A DNA stretch of 64,000 nucleotides from Hermodice carunculata (taxonomy: Eukaryota > Annelida > Polychaeta > Eunicida > Amphinomidae), in assembly GCA_964020975.1 (NCBI GenBank), contig CAXHWN010002137.1, positions 121,001 through 185,000 on the forward strand, read 5' to 3'. Made by a program: the position numbers and the translations under genes. Positions within the stretch are counted from its first letter, which is position 1, and the number at the start of each line of letters is the position of its first letter. Positions 13,361-26,565 of the stretch are shown piece after piece. The notes beneath the pieces are model-generated. The model ran no database searches, was not told the origin of the DNA, and was given only the letters and a program-made list of their open reading frames with translations.

Positions 13361-16095
13361 AAGAGGGTTGTCTGAACAACCTATGCTCAGCTAACCTAGA
13401 GATTCATTATACTTGATGTTTTACGAACTTGGGATGGGAAAAATAGGTAGACACTTATCAAAGGTACATCGTCACTAAATTTGACTCAACTCTGGCCAGG
13501 ATTATTGAAGTTCTAACCATTACAAGAAATTCAATGTTAAACTTTCCTTTTAAAACTTTTTAAAAGAATTTTTTTTTTAAAAAATCGTTGGAGAATGACC
13601 ATTTGAACAAAGTTGGAGTCCTACCCAAGGTACATTACTACTAAGTTTGAAATCAATCTGATTGACAGTTTCTTCCGAGCAGTCCAAAATGTGAATAAGC
13701 ATTAGAATGCCCACTGACGTAAATAGTAATTGATTGGAAAGGTCTATTTACCCATAAATACCTAAATTGAAAAAAAAATCCAATTTAAAATCCACAGCAG
13801 TGCCACGGCTGAGCAACTTTCTTTGACCTTTTCACAAGGAACATATTCATGAAGTTTCAGCCTAGTCTCAGTGACGGTTCTGGAGAAGAAGTTGAAGATA
13901 GTCAAAACACACAAAAATTATTTTAAAAAATACAAGTGCAGTGCCACCTGGTGAACAAATTAAGAACTACGAGTTCCCAGGAGTGTGTTCCCGTGTGACA
14001 TCGAAACAATTGGGTGAGCGGTTTCAGAGAAGAATTTTTGCGTTTTGTCAAAAAAAATAGCAAAAATATTTTTAAAAATCCCAAAATCAGAGCATGACCA
14101 TTTGAGCAAACATCGTAGAGACCTACCCAAGGTACATTGTCACCAAGGTTGAAGTCAATCCGACTGATGGTTTCGGAGAAGAAGTGAAAAATGTGATTTT
14201 ACCATTAGAATGCCCAAAGACTTACATAGTAATCGATGGGAAAGGTGCATTTACTGATAAGTACCAAAATTGAAAAAAAAAAACAAATCGTTAAAAATCG
14301 AGAATCCACAGCCGCACCACCTAGTGAACCACTTTGCTTGACCCTTTCACAAGGAACATATCTACCATGTTTCAGCTTAATTTGAGTATGATTCTGGAGA
14401 AAAAGTCGAAAAAAAAACACACACACACACACACACACAAAATCATAAAAGTTCCTAAAAAGTTGCAGTACCACCTGGTGAATAACTTAAGGACTAAGAG
14501 TCCCTAGGAGTGTTTCTATGTGACATCAAAGCAATTCGGGGAGTGGCTTTGGAGAAGAAACTTTTTAAGATTTTCCCCCCAAAAAGAACCACGCCCCCCC
14601 AAAAAAGTAAAAAACCAATGGAGCATGACCATTTGAACAAACTTAGTAGAAAGCTTCTGTGGGGGTTAGCCAACGGTCGTCCATTGTTCGTCCATCCATT
14701 GACGTCCACAATTCACATTTTCAGCTTTTCTCCAAAACCACTGGCCAAATTCACCTCAAACTTGGTGGGAATGTACCTTGGGTAAGTCTATACCAAGTGT
14801 GTTCCAATGGTTACAGTCCAGTGATTTTTTGTTCTTTAGGGTTTGTGTGTGTGTGTCTGTGTGTGTGTGTGTGTGGGGGGTATCTTAAAAAATCCACTTA
14901 TCTGAAACCGCTTTGCCAATTGAAATTGTTAAGGCAGACTTCTGAAGCCTTAATTTGTTCAAGGGCTGTAATTTTTCAAATATTTGTAATGCAGAACAGT
15001 GTGTTTCTTTCTTTCGACTCCTTCCGTAAAACCATCACTCAGATTATGCTGAAATTTGATGGAAATGCTTTTTGTAGAAAGACCAAACAAAATTATAAAC
15101 AAGGCGGTGTTGCAGCAAAAATTCCTGATTTTCAATGATTTTTTTTTAATTTGGGTACTTATCAGCTTATGCATACAGTCCCATTAATTACTCTATAAGT
15201 GTATGGGGATTGCAATGATAATGCGATTTTGACTTATCTCCACAAGCACTTTCCAGATTCATTTTTTCAGCTTCTTTTCCAAAGCCGCTGGCCACATTCA
15301 CATCAAGCTTGGTTGGCATTTACCTTTGGTGAGTCTCTACTAAGTAATTCAAATGGACACGCTCCAATAATTTTTGGATTTCTTATGATTTTTTTGGGGG
15401 GGGGTCTTTTTTTGTGTGTTGTTTTGTTTTGTTTTGGTTTTTGTGTTTTTGTTTTTTGTTTTTTTTTTGTTTTTTTTGTTTTTTTGACCAAATCTCATGA
15501 AAAAGTATCAAACACCACTTGGCCAATTGATTCAAAATTGCAGAGGGACATTTGAGGGCATTACAGCGGGAGTCACACAGTACATGCGTGACCGTGGCAT
15601 CATTGTAAAGGTCAAACAGTCACGCAGGTATATTTCACTCTACAGATGATAACTTGAGAAAAATTTTTTAGCGTGGATGTTTTATATGGTTATGGGTTTT
15701 TGTGAGGGTTCTGCTAGGACACTATATAACTGACCTTGACCTCATTATCAAGGTCACAGAAAAAACTGACACGAAATTTACCGTTCACTCAATAACTTGA
15801 GATATGTTTTGATTTAGGACCTGAATGTTGTACACGTTTATGTTTATCTATGAACGTCAGGCTTTGACAGCACACGAGTGATCTTGACCTCATCTATGAG
15901 GTCACAGTGCTACATACATGAATTTTGCTCTACACTATAACTTGGGAACTACTTGAAGTGAGATCTTGATGTTGCACATGCTAGTGCTCTTACATAAATT
16001 AAATGGGTGACCTTCATCCTATCTCAAGTTCACAGAGCCACTAATGTAATGAATCTCTAGGTCAGCTGAGCATAGGGCGTTTACACAGCCCTCTT
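13361..16095. mobile_element. 2.7-kb element with 53-bp terminal inverted repeats, palindromic interior
   Basis: The left end (13361-13413) and right end (16043-16095) match as inverted repeats over about 53 bp with about nine differences, both starting AAGAGGG and sharing CCTATGCTCAGCT and ACCTAGAGATTCATTA. The left interior holds a direct repeat of about 500 bp (GACCATTTGAACAAA-like phrase near 13598, 14097 and 14628). From about 14650 related sequence runs in the opposite sense (CTCCAAAACCACTGGCCAAA near 14730, CCAAAGCCGCTGGCCACATT near 15280). The right part (15590-16040) carries about three worn 'gaccttgacctcat...aaggtcacag' units. No transposase is encoded, so it is non-autonomous or a composite. 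No target-site duplication was found. Superfamily unknown. Confidence 0.75.
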
Positions 16096-18918
16096 GTTGA
16101 TCGTGTTGGCAGCCAACAGTGATGGACTTAGCAGGCTCATTCATGATCATCACCTGCTGTATTATTTTTCTGGTCAATCACACTTAGGATAATTCAGAGT
16201 TTTCCGGTCTAATTGTCCCAGCTAGATAGGAGTTTTATCTTGGGGTCCCGTTTCTGGGGTCATGGAGATTACCATCCGCCATCATTCCATTGGTAAACGG
16301 TTATGGCGTTCCATATAAAATGAATCCTGACCTCTTTATGAGATATTTAGAGCAATCCAATCATTTATCATGTATAGTTATGGGATCAAATTTCAAACAT
16401 TACCCTATTATCGTGATATTCGCCAGGATTTTGCCTTAATTGCTCACGTGTGATTTTGCTGTCGCAAAGTCTATAACGTGAAGCTGCATGTCGCATTGCT
16501 TGGGTACAAAACAAGGGAAAAAAAGGTATATTTACAAAAGAAACAGGTGATATTTCGTCAGGCCTATACCAGCATGATCGTTACCAAAAAGTTGCGCATC
16601 AGAATAAAGCCATAGGCTTTGGTCTACACGTATTTCCATCACACACGAACAGATGGCCTGATCGCTTGTGCCCGTATATTGAGGTTTCGCCAAAGAAATA
16701 AAGCAATGGCTGAAAAAAGGCCAGTCGCGCATGCACCATAGAAACATCTTTTCTTCACGCCGTAAAGCTGTCAGTTCGAAATTAGATCCCATTAGTTTCC
16801 TTTCGGCAGCAAAGCATCTTACAGCGTATTCTCTAATATACACTGACCAGTCAATTGTATGATATTCGTGGTGAGTTAAAACTATTAATTTGGTTTGCAA
16901 AGCAACAGGGTAAACTCTTAACTGTTCTGTATTCAGTCCTCATAGGCTTTATTAACTACGCTTAGCTACAGACACAACTGAAACCCATATAACTGACCTA
17001 CTCTGCTGTCCTCCATCTCCTTTGGTGCACTAAGCGTGGTTCCACGATATAAGCAATCAGCAGAGGGTCCAATTCAGATATGTTGCCTGTCTACAATTTA
17101 TGCTTCCCTATCCATGCAAGGGATCCCGATGGAGGGTATATATTATTAATGAATGGGTGCATTACTCAAAATTTTTCACGTTTATGCTTTGTGGTGTGGT
17201 GTGGTTCGGCGTGGTGTGGTAGGAATGACCTTTGATAACTTTAGTTATCACAGGAGCAGTTGAAACCACGACACCCAGAATTGTGTAGCATTGGCACAAA
17301 GAAAGAAAAGAGACATACTGACTACGTTGACATAGGCATAAAAAAAGTGTTAGCCATGCATATTACTGGTATATAACAGGTTCATGAGGTCTCCCAGCCC
17401 TGCAGTGCTGTCCTCATGCGTCCCCTTGACATTTGTTATGATCAGCTTTGTCTTTTCATTGCTGAATCTGAAGCGGGATGGTAGGCGGGTTGCTGATAAA
17501 GTCCACATTCGACAAAATGGTAGGTCATATTCTGGTAATGATATGGCATTATCAGTTTTTTTTTCTTTTTTTTTAGGGGGGGGAGAGAAATCGTGCAGGC
17601 AGGAGAAATATGTATTAACTTTTGATCCCATACAACATGGAAACTTTGTTTTTAAATTAACAAGTGGGCAAAATATTTGGCTTGACCTGACTAAATTGTA
17701 TTGTATTGAAATTGTGAACAGGAAATTTAATTCATAGGCCCAAAATGAGGAAACTGTGCTAGGCAGATATGTGTCTATATCAACATTTGGCACCGTCTAT
17801 AATTGAACGCAACTGTTATACAAACAGGAGCAACAGTGACTCATATGCCATGTAGTTCTCAACCCCAAAAGATAACGCTATTCAATCTATCTGCAGTCCA
17901 TAGCCAATCCAGTCACTGTCAATGTCTAAACCTATAAAATAGTTAATATATCATGTCCGATTCAAAATGTGTAGAGCTCTATGCATCTCAAAAGCCAAGT
18001 AAATTTATAAACGGGTCATCAGTGGAAAACCATTACGCATGTTTTGCAGCCGTAAATTCCATGAAAAGCTTTATAATGTGATAGCGTCTGCTCGCCTTCA
18101 GCTTGTATGTTGTGAAGACAACCCCCTTGAATGTGAAGAAAGTAGGAAAGTGAAATATTAGCCAATACATAAATACATACTGTATAGCAAGTTCTTGCTT
18201 ATAATGGCACGACTTGACAAATTTATTTGAATTAGTATATGCACAAAGATACATAAAACTATCAAAATTCAAATTTAAACTGACTCTGAAAAAAAGATTC
18301 CATGAATGTTCAGGTCCTTTCTCTGTGTCAGTCTCAACAAAAAACCAATCCATACAACAAGGTGGTCCTCTTCAGAGCTTTGGTGAATTATTATCCCTTT
18401 TAGCCTTTTTAGTAACTGTATTATAATTCACACACAAATAGGATTATTGGAAATAGAAAAAATAAAGCAAATTACACTACTAAAAAGTATTAAGGTCTAA
18501 GGTCAACTTTTGCTTTTGGGGGATTTGGGATATTGTCATCATATGCACCAGTATCATATAATTATATAAAACTGGGGCAGCAATCAGCTTTTAAAAACTG
18601 GATTTCAAATGAGTCTTATGTATAAGGTTATTATTTTGCATTATTATTTTTTGTCTAATCTATACTGCTGAACATTTTAAATAGTAGAAGTTTGTTTAAA
18701 AACCTATGGCTCTTTAATGCTTAAACATGTAATATGGCTCTTGAACTTGCACAATTTCAGATCAGTGTTAAAATGTATTTGTCAATTCAAGGTTATATTG
18801 TACTTTCTACTTCCTCATCACATGATGTGGTGGTTAACCAACATTTCTGAAAAAAAAATGGAAATCTTGTTTTGCTAGCCTATATTGTGTGTTTTTGTCC
18901 ATTGCATTGGGTTCATTT
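16096..18918. other. No firmly supported gene
   Basis: Two exon-like stretches were weighed. Minus 17384-17545 reads TRLPSRFRFSNEKTKLIITN and VKGTHEDSTAGLGDLMNLL, faintly like the end of an immunoglobulin domain but lacking the YxC signature. Minus 16532-16900 is a 122-residue frame with a CpG-containing centre and no known motif. Neither has a partner exon. A GGTGTGGT-rich repeat is at about 17193-17220. Confidence 0.35.
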
Positions 18919-19998
18919 TTGTTACTGCCCGTAAAAAAGTCATATGGCAAAATGTATGTTATCTTCTGCCCAGTATATCCTTGTTACTGCCCGTCAAACA
19001 GTCATATGGCAGACTGTATGTTATCTTCTGCCCAGTATATCCCGTCAAACAGTCATATGGCAGACTGTGTTATCTTCTGCCCAGTATATCCTTGTTACTG
19101 CCCGTCAAACAGTCATATGGCAGACTGTATGTCATCTTCTGCCCAGTATATCCTTGTTACTGCCCATCAAACCGTCATATGGCAGACTGTATGTTATCTT
19201 CTGCCCAGTATATCCTTGTTACTGCCCGTCAAACAGTCATATGGCAGACTGTATGTTATCTTCTGCCCAGTATATCCTTGTTACTGCCCGTCAAACGGTC
19301 ATATGGCAGACTGTATGTTATCTTCTGCCCAGTATATCCCGTCAAACAGTCATATGGCAGACTGTGTTATCTTCTGCCCAGTATATCCTTGTTACTGCCC
19401 GTCAAACAGTCATATGGCAGACTGTATGTCATCTTCTGCCCAGTATATCCTTGTTACTGCCCGTCAAACAGTCATATGGCAGACTGTATGTTATCTTCTG
19501 CCCAGTATATCCTTGTTACTGCCCGTCAAACAGTCATATGGCAGACTGTATGTTATCTTCTGCCCAGTATATCCTTGTTACTGCCCGTCAAACAGTCATA
19601 TGGCAGACTGTATGTTATCTTCTGCCCAGTATATCCTTGTTACTGCCCATCAAACAGTCATATGGCAGACTGTATGTTATCTTCTGCCCAGTATATCCTT
19701 GTTACTGCCCGTCAAACAGTCATATGGCAGACTGTATGTTATCTTCTGCCCAGTATATCCTTGTTACTGCCCATCAAACAGTCATATGGCAGACTGTATG
19801 TTATCTTCTGCCCAATATATCCTTGTTACTGCCCGTCAAACAGTCATATGGCAGACTGTATGTTATCTTCTGCCCATTATATCCCGTCAAACAGTCATAT
19901 GGCAGACTGTATGTTATCTTCTGCCCAATATATCCTTGTTACTGCCCGTCAAACCGTCATATGGCAGACTGTATGTTATCTTCTGCCCAGTATATCCA
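18919..19998. repeat. Minisatellite, 62-bp unit, about 17-18 copies
   Basis: The unit contains CTGCCCGTCAAACAGTCATA, TGGCAGACTGTATGTTATC and TTCTGCCCAGTATATCC. Most units are 62 bp; two shorter variants lacking the TTGTTACTG segment sit at about 19040 and 19337. Those and a GTCATC variant (19131 and 19428) both recur 297 bp apart, showing that a multi-unit block was duplicated. Because 62 is not a multiple of three and the unit holds no stop in any plus frame, all three plus frames stay open for 376-404 codons; these are not genes. Each unit holds a short inverted repeat, ACAGTC / GACTGT. Confidence 0.97.
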
Positions 19999-20898
19999 TT
20001 GTCTTTACTTCTGCAAAAAGGGGTCAAGAAAGGGCTGTGCCCTTTTCCCGAATTTGATGTTAATCACAAACTGATGGATATGTTCGAAAAGAAAATAAGT
20101 TAAAACAAGTTAGTACAAGGTTGAAATAACAAAGCATACATTTTGTTCTAGAGATTATTTCGGAAATAAGCATAGTCCACAAGTACTGAGTATAGTCTAT
20201 AGGTACTGGTCGTAGTCCACAGCTATGGCTCTGATACCACGGTACTAAATACAAAGCACAATAACACATTCCAAGCAACAGTGATGGTCTTCTGGAAAGA
20301 GTTGTCTCCCATCAAAATTACGATATCAGATGGATTTGAGATGTTACATCAACGTGGTAGTAAATATGTCAACTTAATAATTGTCATCAACATTTTTTAA
20401 AATGCATATATGGGCCAAGATATTTCTTTCAGTTGTGAGTTGTTAGTATCAAATTGATTTAAAAATACTACCAACTTTTGTAGGTACCTGTTTCAAGTCA
20501 GACAGGAGATATTATCCTTCATACTGCATTTCATATTCATTCACTGATATATGAAAATATGATAAAGTTGTTTGTATGTCTACTTTGAACTATTGGCTTT
20601 CAACTTGCTTGTTTTTCTTAATATTCGGTGCAATTTGTCCACAATTGTTGAAAACGTATGCGCTTCTATTTTCCATGACAGTCATTACTCTCATGTTGTC
20701 AATATGGCATCTCATCCTCCTTATATATTCAATGAATAATGTTTTGCTTGGATAATATTCAAGTCTTGCTGTTACATTGATGATATCAATGTTGATGGAC
20801 TAATTTTCAAATATGAAATTGACATGATTTCCCCCTCATACATGGTTTCTGGGTTTTCAAACAGTTAGACATCAATCTCTTTCTATCTCTGTCTGTCG

Positions 20899-20977
<79 letters not shown>

Positions 20978-21469
20978 TCTCTCTCTCTCTCCCCCTATTC
21001 CTTCTGTGGAAGTTGATGTGCCTGACTGTTCTATGAACGTTTCTTGTAAAGATCTTCATGATTCAACACTGCATGTTTAGTCATAATGAGTCTTCATGAA
21101 ATTTGTTCAAACATATGATGCAACTTGCAGCAAAACAAGTGACTTTTTTGCACTCAAGCTGACACTTATAACAATTGAACTCTCTCAATCTATCCTTTAA
21201 TACTAATACAGCTAGTACCAACAGCATACTTTCAACAGAGCACAGGATCATCATAATGTTATGATTTTTGATCTGTCAAAAAACATAAAACTAAAAATTA
21301 TATTGTGGGTGGATGGAAAAAAGCATATATTTCCATGAATAAAAACCATGGCTATATTTAATGGACACACTAACTGCGCTCATCTAATGTAAATTTGTCT
21401 ACATACATATAGGAATAGGAGCATTTCAGTATATGGCATGGTCACTCTCTTTACCACCCTGAGTCAGTA
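19999..21469. other. No gene; one long (TC)n tract
   Basis: Nothing coding seen. A (TC)n microsatellite with minor interruptions runs from about 20902 to 20992. Confidence 0.5.
20902..20992. repeat. (TC)n microsatellite
   Basis: About 90 bp of nearly pure CT dinucleotides, interrupted by CGCC near 20968. Confidence 0.97.
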
Positions 21470-22270
21470 GTGAACCTTGTACAACACTCTTCAGGGCGTT
21501 ATCCATGTGTTTCCCTGCCAGGTTGGTTCAAATGGCAAACACTGTACTTCTTTATTTGGGGGGGGGGGGGGGGTAAGGGAGATTTTTTTTTTAGTTTTGG
21601 CGACATTGTTTTAACAAGTTCCACGATTACGATGTCAATTACTTCGAAATTGCTTATAGCCAATTCTGGGGAACCCTATACCTTACCTAATTTAATGTTG
21701 TTTTTTAATTTGTAATTTTTTATTATTATTTTTTTTTTAATGTTTGGTGGCTTTTGATGGTTTTAAATTCTTCAATAGCATAAGTGCTGAAAATGAGTGA
21801 AAATTTACTTTGCCCGAGGGTCAAAGAAACAGAGATTTTACAGCTGTTAGTGATATTCCAGTCCTTGAACCTGAATTTAACGATTTGTTCAATTCATTTA
21901 TTGGTCAATTTAGTTCATACATTTCTATGGGTAGCTATATTGGTCAATGGGCATTGCAATGATAATTCATATCTTTCGTCTTTTACTCCAAAGCCGTCAG
22001 CTAAATATGTTAAAAACGAAAACAAAAACAAAACAAAATATAACAAGTAAGTCCAAATAATAATAGTCCCGTGATTTTTAACGAACTTTGGTCTTGAATT
22101 TTGGGCAAAATCTTGAAAAGTTATTTCGAAAACAGCTTGGCTAATTGCATCGAAATTCGAAAAGTCTTTTCTTTGTTACTCATTTTATGATTTTTTTTTC
22201 TGTCTTTTTGCATTTTCGCCTCCTTCAAGGTAAAGGTTGAATTCTTTCGAAATACATGGGAGGCATATAC
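21470..22270. repeat. Worn copy of the composite repeat family
   Basis: Shares with 14.7-15.6 kb the order 'gggcattgcaatgataat' (about 21946), 'actccaaagccgtcagct' (21982) and a CTTGAAAAGTT-type stretch. A G-rich tract is at 21558-21574. It indicates that the inner sequence of the 13.4-16.1 kb element is dispersed and not unique to it. Confidence 0.5.
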
Positions 22271-24765
22271 GAAGGTTCAGTCTGCATTGTGTTTGTTATT
22301 AGTAAGTAGGATTGCCTACAGGATTTCATAGTCTTAGTAGTCCACATGACTTAGTCAGTCATGTAACTGGTCAGTCTGCGTTTGATGAAAATGTCAATGA
22401 TCTGTGGACTCCATTAGTGCAATCGGGTAGGATTTAGCCCATGAAATTTTCTCATGCTATGCCTGTGAACAATTTTGCCAAACTCTGTTTTTGTGGGGTT
22501 CCAATAGGTTACTTACAATAAAACAAATTGAAAAGTGTCGCTTTGCTGGCTTTATCACTAATGTTACACCCAGTGATATAGCCCATAGAAGTTGCGTCTC
22601 TGACACAGTGTCACATATAACTAGGCTACAAATGTTTGTTTTGATCATGTCAAATTTTTGGATGATGGTCCACCACTTATTACCATTCTGGGCAGTAAGA
22701 ACGAAAGCCCAACATCCAGATTCGCCCTTAGGTTGCCACCACATTCAATGATTAGGGTATGTATGCATGCTAACGAAGCCGATATCAGATATGGTTGAAA
22801 AACACGTTGGCAGGAAATATTACATAAATACATTAAGGAGGGTACTAGGTCAATGGTTACTATTAACACTAACAGCAAAGTGCCTCTGGACGCCTTATGG
22901 CTTAATTTATTTTAACCTTGGATGAACTTCGTATGTCATATTGATCCATTGGCTAATATATTGGTGAAAGTGGGTCATGTGCCTTTTCCTGAAAAAGTTG
23001 ACTGCAAAGCTCTGTGAATGATTATTTATAATACAAACAGTGATGGCGGTCTTCAAGAGTGGTGACCTTGATATTATTTCAAAAGTCACAGCATCACTTT
23101 AGTCTGTGCACCGGAGTTAACATAAGCTCAGCACTATCACAGTTTCCTTCCTCATGAAAGTTATTTCATGTCATGGTAAAATCATAAAAATCATGTTTAA
23201 ACCACAGTGCCAATGGATTCAAAATTTTAAGCGGCAATTCTTAGCATACTTCATGTTTTGAGCACATAGCATTGTGATTTCGTTTTTACCCAATGTTTAA
23301 AGGATTTCTGCAATTTGGACCTTCGACTTCTCACCTCAGACTACCCGACTGATAATCATCAAGCCAGAAACTTGGCACAAGGCTTTCCTGTACAAGGATT
23401 ATGTCTCCATTGCTGTTTGTTATAGCCAAATCCATCAGTTTCTTGCACTATTCTCTTGTTTTGCTATTTTTTATGATACTTTGTTTGGTTTTGCAATTGT
23501 AGATTTTCTTTTATTCTGTTCTAAAACTTTTGGTTGGTTTTACTCAAACGAATTCCAAAATGGTCTTCCCGTCAAAAGCATTTTTGGATTAATTTCTATC
23601 AAGCGTGATTTTGCTTTACAGTGACGTCTTCAAATTTTGTGTCATACTCGCTAGGCGTTCACCTTGCCATATGTAAACTCAAGTCTATTGTTTAGCCAAT
23701 GCTGATGTTTGTGAAGGCTGCACAAATTTTACACTTTAACTTACTGTCGTGAAATTTTACACTCTCCTATAAAAGGGCCGCAGGGTAAGTTCCCCATCAA
23801 ACTTAGATCACTTGGTCATGTACATATTTCACAGTGACAAATTTATATGAATGCGTATGTCTTCGCAATAAAAACGTTTTCCACCCCTTGATGATGAGTT
23901 ATGCCATCTTAGAGTTCATTATAAGATTTATGTTTATTTGTTTGACTGTTACATTTGCCTCAAATTTATTATGTCAGCTGGGTTAAAGCTTGAAACACAG
24001 TTTAGAATGTCACTTGTCTTGACATCAAGGTTGGTTTGATTGATTTAAACAAATCTATTTATTCTGGATGGCCTAATAGTACAAAAGGTACTTATCAAAA
24101 GAGTATCTAGCTTCAAAGTCAAAAGATGTTTGACCTGCGTATTCGGTCTCGAGTGCTCATAACAAAAATGAATAATGTTCAAAATAAATTTTAGATAATG
24201 ATTTAAGAAGTACTTGAATGCGACAAACTCTTTGTCATGTATAACGAATGAAATGTGCTCTCTTATGCTTGTGCTGTAAACCATCAATTTCTGGATGGAA
24301 GACCTGCAGTACAGTGGGCTCCCTTGTCGAAATCTTTGCAGCAAAATGCTGCATGTGACAGACATTTATCGTATTTATCATAAGCAGTCTGTTGGACCCT
24401 TACACTTTTTCGAATTGGAGCCATGATATTTCCCGTCAGAGTATTTGTTTAAAGACGTGATATCATCTGGGGTTAAATGAATACGTTGAGGACTAGTGCC
24501 GCCAAAGGAGTTTCGTTCCCATAATTTTGTACAAACCAACTGTTGGATTTCAATGCAATTCGTACCATATTTTAGACATGGGAAGACAGACTACTGTGAC
24601 ATAAGCAAATGTTTGTCCCTTTTTGTAAATACATTGACGCACATTTTTGATTCAGGTTCACAAAAAATCATACAGCATAATATTTGATTATACAAAGCAG
24701 CATACTTTGTGATTTCTCCTACTACCACCTTTACTATCTAACTGTACCAACATTTTCATTTACAG
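22271..24765. other. No supported gene
   Basis: Overlapping frames at 22457-22751 (minus and plus) are about 90 residues each with no motif recognised. A 'gaccttgatattatttcaaaagtcacag' fragment at about 23065 recalls the block at 15.6-16.0 kb. Confidence 0.45.
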
Positions 24766-24814
24766 AAAAAAATTCAAATGGACAAGAATGATAATCACAC
24801 GGCCAAACCCATGG
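24766..24814 (+). CDS. CARD protein, exon 1 (start of coding sequence)
   Basis: A clear acceptor (TTTTCATTTACAG) opens an exon whose ATG at 24778 reads MDKNDNHTAKPM plus one base, followed by a near-perfect GTAAGT donor. It ends in phase 1 and joins in phase with the CARD exon at 27602. The acceptor implies an upstream non-coding 5' exon, not identified. The dozen residues themselves are not diagnostic; the call rests on the splice sites and the phase match. Confidence 0.5.
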
Positions 24815-25019
24815 GTAAGTAGTCTTTAGGGTTATGTCCTACAGTTTTGAATAATTTAATTCCTTTTGAAATCTAGGGACAATTTGGTACACCTATATAT
24901 TGTCTATCAGTTGTCAAAATAAAGAATTTCTAGTCCCCATACAATCTGAAGAAACTAGGCACATACTTTAACCTCTTTCAGTGCCAACTGCTACTTAAGT
25001 CAAACTATCTTACGCGACC

Positions 25020-25300
25020 TGCTCTGAGTCATAATAAGGATGCTTAATAATATTCCTTGAGAAAAGACCATTAATGAAACCACCTATGTGCCTGATGCTA
25101 CCCAGAATATTAGAGTCCATGTCAACGGCTTTTTTCAGCACAACTCAAACCACTCTGATACATAACAAGTATGCTTAACTAATGTTCCTTGAGAAAAGAC
25201 CTTATATTTAAGCCCCAGCGCACCTTATGTTACCTACAATATTGTAATCACGGTCAACATCTTTCCTCGGGGTGCTTTGGGGGCAATGGGTCGAGGTAAT
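25020..25300. repeat. Two tandem copies of a ~130-bp unit containing half-palindromes
   Basis: TAATATTCCTTGAGAAAAGACC and its near copy (about 25049 and 25179) mark two similar units. Each is followed by GTCAACGGCTTTT or GTCAACATCTTTCCT, half-sites of the palindrome family described at 55303-55371. Confidence 0.55.
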
Positions 25301-26053
25301 GCTGTAAATGCAGTCAAAGATATGGCACTCAAAGAGTGAATGCTAACATGGTAGTCAATGGACCATGTTAACCTTTCAATCTTGATTACAGACAATTGGA
25401 TTTGCCGCAAAATGTACAGTTCTTGTGGATATTTCTCATAAAGTGAATGTCTGATTTTCCTTCTTTAAAGCAAAAATACTTTTTTGTAGAGATACTTTTG
25501 TTGAAAAAATAATAACACAAATTTGACCATTTTCTCTTGAATATTTTTCAAGAAATAGCAACAATTTGACAAAAGCACAATTTCCCAAAGCACATTGTTT
25601 AAACAACAACTTTGAATGTTTTTCGAGTTCCATCTGTCGTGAAGATAGATTCTGTAAGGTCATTGAATTAAGTATGAAGTTTTGTTATAGTGTATATATA
25701 TTCTGGTATAAAAGAATGCATAATTTTGTGATGTTTTTACCGAAAGTGAAGTCGCTTTGCAGGTTGGATAATACCTTAAATCTGTTCCTACACGCTTGAG
25801 AGGTAACAAAAACACGAAAAACAAGCAGAGTATGAAAATGCAGCATTAAAATCAATTAAAAATATAGATGTCAGAGAAGTAAATATGACATTTAATCTGT
25901 AGTGGTACAGTATCCTATGATCACTAAACAAGAGTATGTATGTACATTCTTTTAAGAGGAAAACACAGTCCACAAAGCAGTGAACAGTGATTATCCGAGT
26001 GTGAGTCTAGGTGGTGAACCTAATATTAGTATTTTGAAAGACTGATAACACTT

Positions 26054-26420
26054 TTACCATTGCTCACAGACGTCACCTGCTACTTCCCCAACCGGCAAGA
26101 AAGCCTGACCATGGAGCACCACAGGATCAACGGGTACTGTACCAACAGGAGCGACAGCCTCACATGGTAGTGGCACAGCATCAGTGGATACTGTAACAGT
26201 AGATGCTACAGGCTCACCATATACTGCCACAATGTCAACCGGAACTACAACAGCAGGAGCGACAGCCTCACCACTTGCTGCAACAGCATCAGCGAGTACT
26301 GCAACAGAAAGTGCCACAGCGCCATCTGGTTCTGCTACTACATCACTGGGTAATGCAACAGCAGGAGCTACAGCATCACAAGGTACTGCCACAGCATCAC
26401 CTGCTTGTGAAGGGGCAGGA
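26054..26420. repeat. Degenerate 'gcnacagca' minisatellite in a CARD-gene intron
   Basis: GC-richer than its surroundings and built from short related blocks such as ACAGCAGGAGCGACAGCCTC and GCAACAGCATCAGCGAGTAC. The plus frame from 26184 encodes an Ala/Thr/Ser-rich stretch, and the minus strand is open as Val/Ala-rich. An exon for a mucin-like stalk cannot be excluded, but the repeat structure and lack of splice support favour a minisatellite. Confidence 0.55.
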
Positions 26421-26469
26421 CCAGGCCACTATATTCACTGTCCTTTTATCACCGGACGAAATTAGCCAG

Positions 26470-26565
26470 AAAAACATTACCCATGCTCATAAACTAAAAC
26501 CCAACAATGAGGGTAAAGCAAGATAGAGCAAAAGTCAGAGATTTAAAAATTACCAAAACATCAAA
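26470..26565. repeat. Dispersed repeat R1, copy c (5' part)
   Basis: CCAGAAAAACATTACCCATG... through AAATTACCAAAACATCAAAT follows R1 copies a and d. It abuts the truncated LINE copy 2 directly. Confidence 0.45.

Noticed and set aside
14659-15138. 159-codon plus-strand frame
   Set aside because: Lies within the repeat interior of the TIR element, crosses a (TG)n tract, and has no domain.
16532-16900. 122-codon minus-strand frame
   Set aside because: No recognisable motif, no promoter or splice evidence and no repeat relationship to support it.
17350-17793. Minus-strand frame with an immunoglobulin-like stretch (NEKTKLIITNVKGTHED)
   Set aside because: It lacks the Tyr-x-Cys that should follow, has no partner exon, and the opposite strand is equally open.
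18885-20103. Three overlapping open frames of 376-404 codons on the plus strand
   Set aside because: They are the same 62-bp minisatellite read in three frames; the repeats lack stops and the translations have no domain.
26184-26465. Ala/Thr/Ser-rich 93-codon frame resembling a mucin stalk
   Set aside because: Sits in a degenerate short-unit repeat, is open on both strands, and has no splice support.
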